Part shown: positions 58,101-64,000 of the stretch, piece after piece
How positions within the stretch are numbered: position 1 is the first letter of the stretch
Layout of the letters: the number at the start of each line of letters is the position of its first letter
NCBI RefSeq assembly: GCF_963576545.1
Contig: NC_083649.1
Location: 7,531,406 to 7,595,405, forward strand
Length of the DNA: 64,000 bases
Direction: 5' to 3'
Origin: Limanda limanda
Lineage: Eukaryota > Chordata > Actinopteri > Pleuronectiformes > Pleuronectidae
The notes under the pieces: model-generated
What the model saw: the letters and a program-made list of their open reading frames with translations, nothing else
Databases searched by the model: none
What the model was told of the DNA's origin: nothing
Translations under genes and position numbers: made by a program

Positions 58101-59653
58101 GGTTTCAGCCTTTATGTTTATCTGTGCTTTTATGTTTGTGTTTTTGACTCAAGTTGCTATACTGATACTTAAGTTTCTAGTTAAAATGTAAAATATCAAA
58201 CCTAAATTCAATTTCTTTGTCATTAGGGTTTCATAATGACGTCTTTGGAGTCAAGGCTGATTCTTTAAGAATTGGCAATGACTCCTAAGATATCAGTTGA
58301 TATATTGGTGTCAGAGATATTTCATCAGTGGGTCAGGCTCTGGTTTGTGGGACAGATACATCAGCTCATGAGAGATGGTTACCCAGCAGATACATATGCT
58401 GCTCTTTCAAACCAATCACTGTTTCATGTTCCAACCTCGTCTGGGTCTCGCAGGTAAGAAGATTAATTCCCCCCCCAATCTGCTGAACTGGCAGAAGGTC
58501 CATGAGCGAATGCCCTGGAGCATCATCCTGCTGCTGGGAGGAGGCTTTGCTCTGGCGGCCGGAAGTGAGGTAAAAACCCAATGTTCTCTTGTGCATCAGG
58601 CTGAGAGAATCTGACAACTAATCGGTTTGTTTGATCATCAATTGTGCAGAGGTCCTGCATTTCTCTATTTCATATCATTGTAGATTGAAAAAATTGTCTT
58701 TTGGTCGTTGCATATCAATAAGTCACGTGCATGACCAATAACTACATGTGGATCAACCCTCCTCGTATGTTTGCTCACAGAGATCCGGTCTGTCCACGTT
58801 GTTGGGAGACAGCCTGTCCCCTCTGGAGAAAATCCCCCCCTACGCCATCTCGCTGCTGCTCTGCCTGCTGGTCGCCACATTCACCGAGTGCGCCAGCAAC
58901 ACTGCCACCACCACCTTGTTCCTGCCAATCCTGGGCTCAATGGTAAACTCAACACAATAAATGTCCACATGCACACACACACGGCTGTGCACACACTCCA
59001 TGTGTCAAACTGCTCTGTGTTTCTTATAGGCCATAGCGATAAAGATACACCCGCTGTACGTGATGCTGCCCTGCACCCTCGCTGCCAATCTGGCCTTCAT
59101 GCTGCCGGTGGCCACACCACCCAACGCTGTCGCCTTCTCCTTTGGAGGACTCAGAGTCATTGACATGGTGAGATTCATATGCATCTGTCGTTCACAACAC
59201 TCAAATCCTATCATTCACATTAATAAGTCTCAGAGGCGGTTGAGCCCATGATTCTCGGATCTTCTTTAAAAGAGTCAAAACGTTGTGAGAGGGAGATAAC
59301 CGTCCTCGACATCGATGTATACAAAGATGGACAACATGACAGCTCCTCAAATGTGAAGCAGGCTCTTGAACGCTACAGTCTTGGTTGTGTATTGATTGAG
59401 AATCTAATGCAGCTGTTTTGTAAGACCAACTCTTCCCTCTGTTTGGGCCTCTCGTTCAGGAGACAACCTTTTAAGTCACCAAAACTGAGCCTGTGCTGAT
59501 CTGATGTGTTTGGTTCTCCAGGTGAAAGCTGGCTTCATGCTGAACATCTTAGGGATTTTGACCATAAACTTGGGCATCAACACCTGGGGATACGCCATGT
59601 TTGACTTGGGCAACATCCCCGCTTGGGTCAACGCTACCCTGAGCCAACCCTGA
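52139..59653 (+). CDS. slc13a2: Na+/dicarboxylate cotransporter SLC13A2-like
   Basis: Plasma-membrane Na+-coupled importer of succinate, citrate and related intermediates (NaDC1 type, apical in kidney and gut). Twelve coding exons: 52139-52240, 53715-53843, 54464-54600, 55533-55789, 55870-56047, 56148-56270, 57016-57225, 57904-58004, 58454-58569, 58781-58942, 59030-59167, 59522-59653. Phases agree and give 594 residues (human SLC13A2 592). The two family SNT motifs that bind Na+ and carboxylate are intact: [14 protein letters not shown] and [15 protein letters not shown]. The symporter signature region [15 protein letters not shown] is also present, with about a dozen hydrophobic segments. 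A hydrophilic, variable loop follows the first SNT helix, as in the family. SLC13A3 or A5 are alternatives; position beside vtn/sebox and unc119 favours SLC13A2. A 3'UTR may run to an AATAAA at 61229. Confidence 0.93.
54701..55128. mobile_element. Inverted-repeat MITE, second full copy
   Basis: About 430 bp between atcatagactgtatataaag (left) and ctttatatacagtttatgat (right), a near-perfect inverted repeat of about 20-24 bp. Internal text (aagtgaagccaaatc; cccctagtggttg; attgacatgtgagtcgcaat) matches the 17551-17956 element. Lies in slc13a2 intron 3. Confidence 0.75.
56443..56870. mobile_element. hAT-like MITE relic in slc13a2 intron 6
   Basis: Starts cagcgttggaaaaagtactt and contains 'actcaagtaaaagtaca' and 'acttgagtaaaatacagata', the same sub-terminal style as the intact MITE at 20673-21188. 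No right terminal repeat or target duplication was seen; degraded. Confidence 0.55.
59300..59400. mobile_element. Fragment of the tgtaaataaagatgg MITE family
   Basis: 'gatgtatacaaagatggaca acatgacagctcctcaaatgtgaagc' matches the left end of the 17551 element. It lies in the last intron of slc13a2. Confidence 0.5.
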
Positions 59654-59844
59654 GGGACAACGCACACAATGGAGGACAGGATAGGTTTTTTTAAAGCTGC
59701 TGAAGACTCATGAGATGTTTCACAAAAATATTTATGATCAGATTAGCAACATAATGCAAAAAAGTGTAGTAATAAAATCATAATTGTATATATTTTTTAA
59801 TCCAGAGTTTAATAGACTAAATATCTCAGGAATACATTTCCTGA

Positions 59845-60050
59845 AATAAATGGTAAATGTTTGGTATTTATATGGAGCTTTCCCAGTCTTCATGACCACG
59901 CAAAGCGCTTTAAAGCACAGTTTTGCCATCCACCCATCAGGGGGGAAGTTGGGGTTTATTATCTTGCCCAAGGACACTTTGGCATGAAGAATGAGGGAGA
60001 CTGAGATCGAACCGATGACCCTCTGGTTAATGGACAACATACTTTATCTG
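59845..60050. mobile_element. Dispersed fish repeat in the slc13a2 3'UTR
   Basis: Phrases 'tatttatatggagctttccc', 'caaagcgctttaaagcacag', 'ttatcttgcccaaggacact' and 'gagatcgaaccgatgaccct' are typical of a very common fish interspersed repeat. Sense is not decided. Confidence 0.6.
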
Positions 60051-61260
60051 TAGCTGAAAGGTTGATTCTGTTTAATCGTGAAAAAGGAGATAAAAGTCAA
60101 CGTTCTGAAGAAAGTTAAAAGATGACATTTATATAAAAATAAAACCGTTTAGACCCAGCTAGCCTTAGCCGTGGCGTTCTGCTGACACGTCACCCCGACA
60201 CGTTTCCTTGACACTTTCTCCTCTGACGGGGATGTGATCTCATCGACGGGTTCATCATTGACAGATCATGTGAAACTGCAGTAAACTGTTTGTTTGACTG
60301 GTTATTTACCGTAACGTGACCATGCTGTGTTCACAGGCATCACGTAAATGAGCTAAAACTGAATTGTATCAGTTGATTTAAATTACTACTGTTTTTTTAA
60401 CGTGTTATTTTTTCACTGTGGTGTTTTGGTCACACTGGTTTTTCTCTTTCAAAGAACGAGCACCGACTTTGTATTTCTGCTCTTGTGGTTTGTAAAAACC
60501 AAAGTGGCGGATTTAGTTGTGTATTTATTTGTATATTATAGTAGGCATTAAAACAGTTTGACGTTTTTGGAAAACACACTCTTTCTTATCAAGTGTTGGC
60601 TGATTAACGAGTTTTTGTACAGATAAAAAAAAAAGGTATAACATTGAGATTTTGAGATGAATCACCTCTGCCAACTGGTTTTCGCTCCTGTACCTATACT
60701 GGTAAATACAGGATTATTTTTTTACTTTTAAATTGTATATTCTGACATTTTCTTAAATTTCCTTGGGACTAATTCATGGATAGTGCTTAATTAATAATCC
60801 ACAGTTAGGGAACTGATGGCCATGAGTGTGTGATTTTGATGAATTTTTAAAAACTGTTGAGCCTTGGCTGAGGAATGCACTCTACTCCAGTTTATGTATA
60901 TACATTTCTTTAACTCCCACTTTTTCTCATCGACTGGTCAATACTTTTGAGCCTGATTCCAGAAATGTTGACTTATTCCTTTAACAGAGCCACTCCAGTT
61001 GTTATCGGGACTTGCGCACAAAGTCGAGCCGACACTGATTAAGAGTCTTTGAGGAAGCAAGGTGTGCAAATCAATAGCAGGAAGGTTAAAGGACAACTTG
61101 GAGATAAGGAGCTGCCAGTAGGTTATGAAGGTCACTGAGGTCACTTGTGATAAACTGAAGATGTGAAGCGACAGTTTGTATTGCCTGAGTTAAGTTTTTT
61201 TATTGACCTGAAACATTTCCTTTCTGAGAATAAAGCATCGTGTCAGCAACGTGTCTTCAC
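60051..61260. other. Probable slc13a2 3'UTR / intergenic
   Basis: No coding feature. AT-rich with several possible AATAAA signals (for example 61229-61234). Confidence 0.35.
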
Positions 61261-61309
61261 TCTCTCCACACCCACAGCATTAACACAAGACATTTCCAAA
61301 AAGACCCAT

Positions 61310-63304
61310 AAATCTTTGTTTATTTTTTAATTCATCTCACCAACGTTTAATTCGTCAAAAACTTGAACTCGGTTCAAAATATTTACACAAGTCAAAGTAG
61401 GTCATAAATACGTCTGCTGTACATTCAAGTGGACCCGAGCCAACCTGAGTTCCCTGCTGCCTGTTTCACAACTTTTTGCTGCTAATGTGTCTCCAACCCT
61501 TGGTTAGAATCAATTAACTTTGAACCAATGAATGAATCAAGCAGGCGCATAGTGGGCAAAGATATTTTTTTGTAAGCTATTTGCAATATGGGTGCAATGG
61601 GTTTGTTAGTTTAGTTACTGATTTTCTTTATGATGTGAAGGTGATTAATAAATAACTGCCATCAAATAACAGCAGATAAAAACACTCTGGTAAAAAAGTT
61701 CCAGGACCGATTCAGGAACCAAAAATGACATATGAGAGGCAGAAACAACACATAAAATGACAAAATGGACAAATTAAACAAGAATTAGATTAGAGACAGA
61801 CTTTACATACACACAATATATATATGTATATCTCGGGTGATTTGTTCTCTGAGAGTCTTCTGCTACATTTTCCTTTCTTGTAAAGTTCCTGAAAGTCGTT
61901 ATGTTAACTTGGACGATGAGGCTGCAAAATGAGACTGGAAAAGTACAGCGGGTTCACTGATGACAACGTTCAAGCTCAAATCAGTTCACCGTTTCCTCAC
62001 CGGCGGCTCCAGAGAGTCGCTGTGCTTTAAACAGTGACAGTTAACACAAACAGCTGGTCCCCACACGGTCAACACAGGTCCCGCGACTTGAGAAATGAGA
62101 AATAAAGAACAGACGTAAAAAGGAAACATTAACTAAGAGCTAACTACTGTCTGCTGAAGAAAATGTGCTAACAGATTGAAATCTATTTAGAACTTTTTAG
62201 ACCTGATGACCACACAACAGACATTTAAATTCATATATTTCTACACAAACAAACACACACACACGCACTGTGCAGTAGGGTTGGGCCTCGGTATAACGAC
62301 TTTTACCTTTAGGTGTCGCACTTGATCCAGCAGAGGCTACTTGGAACACAAAGATTCCAACATGGCCAAAACCAGAATAGACACTAGATGGAAAGATGAA
62401 TCCAGAATAAGTTTGTTCACTTCCACTTCCCTCGTTCACACATGTTGTTCGTTTTCCATCGGAGGCCTCTCTTTTTATTTAACATAACTATAAAACAGTC
62501 GTTAAAAAGCTGTTAAATGAGACTGAATCATGAAAACTGAGCTTCTCACTGCTGTATTTTACGTCCTGGAAGTGTTTATACTTCTCACTTTCTGATATTT
62601 ATGAGTGTGTGACATCTGGTGCAAGAGAATCTAAATGTGGTTTCTTAAGGGTACTTATTGGTCGGAGGTGTACCCTCCATCATTCAAGTGTTACTTATTA
62701 TGTTGTCCTACTTCTCATGATTAGCGGTGGTTAAAGGCTGTCTGCACAGGTTGCTGGTGTAGGTTACTTTTTAATTTGCCAGAACCTGTCATGGTCACAA
62801 ATGTCGCGTCAGGGTTAAGCTCCATAACCAAAACCAGAAATCAACCCAGCGCTAGTACACACAAACACCCACACACACACACACAGACAAACTCGTTGAA
62901 TCCAAGTCCTAAAAACATACGTTTTTGGATGACTTGTTTCTAACATGTACATCAATGAAAAAAATAATTTCTATCAATATTTCAAGATACAGAGTTTTTC
63001 CAGTTTTTTGCTTCATGACGTGGCTAAAGAGCAAAAACCATCTGATGTTTCTCACTTTATTACAAACACACACGTCGCACCGAGCTGTGCACTATGTGTG
63101 TGTTTGTGCGGACGTCGTTTTAGGCCTCGGACAAACTCAACTCACAATTCAACTGACACATTTGAATGGATGTTTCCTCTGTGGAATTCTTTCAGAGGGA
63201 GACAGAGATGGAGCAGGAGAGACGATTGGAGCAACAGTCAGTTTACTCTGATCCTCCCTCACGACCGTCCCTGTGTCCAGCTGTCTCACGTCGGCGTGTC
63301 GCCT
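61310..63304 (-). other. Probable unc119 3'UTR
   Basis: Nothing coding is recognised between slc13a2 and the unc119 stop codon. A minus-strand AATAAA at 61324-61319 would give unc119 a roughly 2-kb 3'UTR, convergent with slc13a2. Inference from position only. Confidence 0.35.
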
Positions 63305-63417
63305 CTACGTCCCACCGTTGTACGAGTAGTCTGCCTTGTTGTGCATCACCAGCTTATTGTCCACGAAGTAGAAGCTGTCGGACTGCGTCTCGTACGGGTG
63401 CAGGATCATCTCTCTCA
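63305..63417 (-). CDS. unc119: UNC119 lipid-binding chaperone, last coding exon
   Basis: UNC119 binds myristoylated cargo (such as transducin alpha) and moves it to cilia and photoreceptor outer segments. Only the final coding exon is in the window: acceptor ttcag at 63418-63422, then 113 nt ending in TAG at 63305-63307. The encoded tail, with [20 protein letters not shown] then [11 protein letters not shown], closely matches the vertebrate UNC119 C-terminus. The exon begins in phase 1. Earlier exons must lie past 64000. unc119a versus unc119b cannot be told from this tail; SLC13A2-(FOXN1)-UNC119 is the human order. Confidence 0.93.
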
Positions 63418-63567
63418 CTGAACAGAAACACAAAACACAGCGGTCAGAAGAATGTCCGCCGGCGTCAACCCACGGCATCCTGGGATAAATCTGAGGAGGG
63501 TTCCAACGTGGGAACAAGAAAGAAAAACTTCTCTTTTATTATTCGATGCAGGACTTAGGTTCAGGAG

Positions 63568-63718
63568 GTTCCTCCTTCCCTCATTCCTTCACCATACATC
63601 CTTCTTCCCTTATCCCTATCCTCATCCCTTCATCCTCCTTCCCTCATTCCGTCACCATACATCCTTCTTCCCTTATCCCTATCCTCATCCCTTCATCCTC
63701 ATTCTCTCATCCCTACCT
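63568..63718. repeat. Pyrimidine-rich 64-bp repeat, two-plus copies, in unc119 intron
   Basis: 'ccttcttcccttatccctat cctcatcccttcatcc' recurs with a period of about 64 bp. Frames through it are by-products. Confidence 0.85.
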
Positions 63719-63900
63719 TCATGTTAACCTTCATACCCTCACGTAAGAAGAAAGATGGCTGGATGGAGGGAATGACCATGATTTACAGGTATGTGCAGTG
63801 GACTCATGAACAAAGATTCCAGCATTATCCAAACTTTAACCATTACAGTGCCACGTCAATGCCTTCAAAACAGATGCTTCCTTGCCTTTAAAGATATATT

Positions 63901-63938
63901 ATGTGTGTGTGTGTGTGTGTGTGTGCTTGCGTGTGTGC

Positions 63939-64000
<62 letters not shown>
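63901..64000. repeat. (GT)n microsatellite running off the window
   Basis: GT repeats with a few interruptions (gtgcttgcgtgtgtgcttg) to the last base of the window. Confidence 0.97.

Noticed and set aside
60051..63304. Hidden foxn1 exons between slc13a2 and unc119
   Set aside because: Searched by eye for forkhead-like coding text on both strands; none found.

Overview
The window is nuclear DNA of a teleost fish. The evidence is intron-split vertebrate genes with GT-AG junctions, long (GATA)n and (GT)n microsatellites, hAT-type MITEs, LTR and non-LTR retroelement debris typical of fish, and a vtn-sebox-slc13a2-unc119 block that matches the gene neighbourhood of human 17q11.2. I could not name the species. 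Exon boundaries were set by eye from splice signals, reading phase and known family sequences; no alignment was run.

Layout. 0-4.8 kb: transposon remnants, namely a hAT-like terminus and a minus-strand LTR with primer-binding site. 4.8-9.2 kb: a FAM111-like trypsin-fold protease gene (-) whose small 5' exons lie in a 1.29-kb tandem duplication. A second, damaged copy of its promoter lies beyond its 3' end. 9.19-10.62 kb: a 59-bp minisatellite filling the space between that promoter and the next gene. 10.70-16.46 kb: asl, argininosuccinate lyase (+), 16 coding exons. 18.1-23.5 kb: a CA4-type GPI-anchored carbonic anhydrase (-), 8 coding exons. 25.4-33.8 kb: aldh3a2-like fatty aldehyde dehydrogenase (-), 10 coding exons plus a non-coding first exon. 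33.87-36.35 kb: a 40-bp minisatellite just upstream of the aldh3a2 promoter. 36.35-41.9 kb: gene-poor, with a (GT)n run and two large (GATA)n arrays.

42.0-43.7 kb: sebox/mezzo, a paired-like homeobox gene (+) with an in-frame 14-residue repeat. 43.88 kb: a tRNA-Thr(AGT) gene. 44.8-48.6 kb: vtn, vitronectin (-). 50.2-52.0 kb: a CR1/L2/Rex-type LINE fragment split by a solo LTR. 52.1-59.7 kb: slc13a2, a Na+/di- and tricarboxylate cotransporter (+), 12 coding exons. 63.3-63.4 kb: the last coding exon of unc119 (-), with the rest of the gene beyond the window.

The genes are independent housekeeping or tissue-specific loci (urea/arginine metabolism, CO2 hydration, fatty-aldehyde oxidation, cell adhesion, endoderm transcription, citrate-cycle intermediate transport, lipidated-protein trafficking) and not a single pathway. 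I found no new operon-like or defence system. The unusual content is how repeats meet gene structure: a MITE that inserted on a splice donor and rebuilt it by target-site duplication, a splice donor copied four times by a minisatellite, a coding minisatellite in a transcription factor, and a protease gene with duplicated leader exons and promoter.
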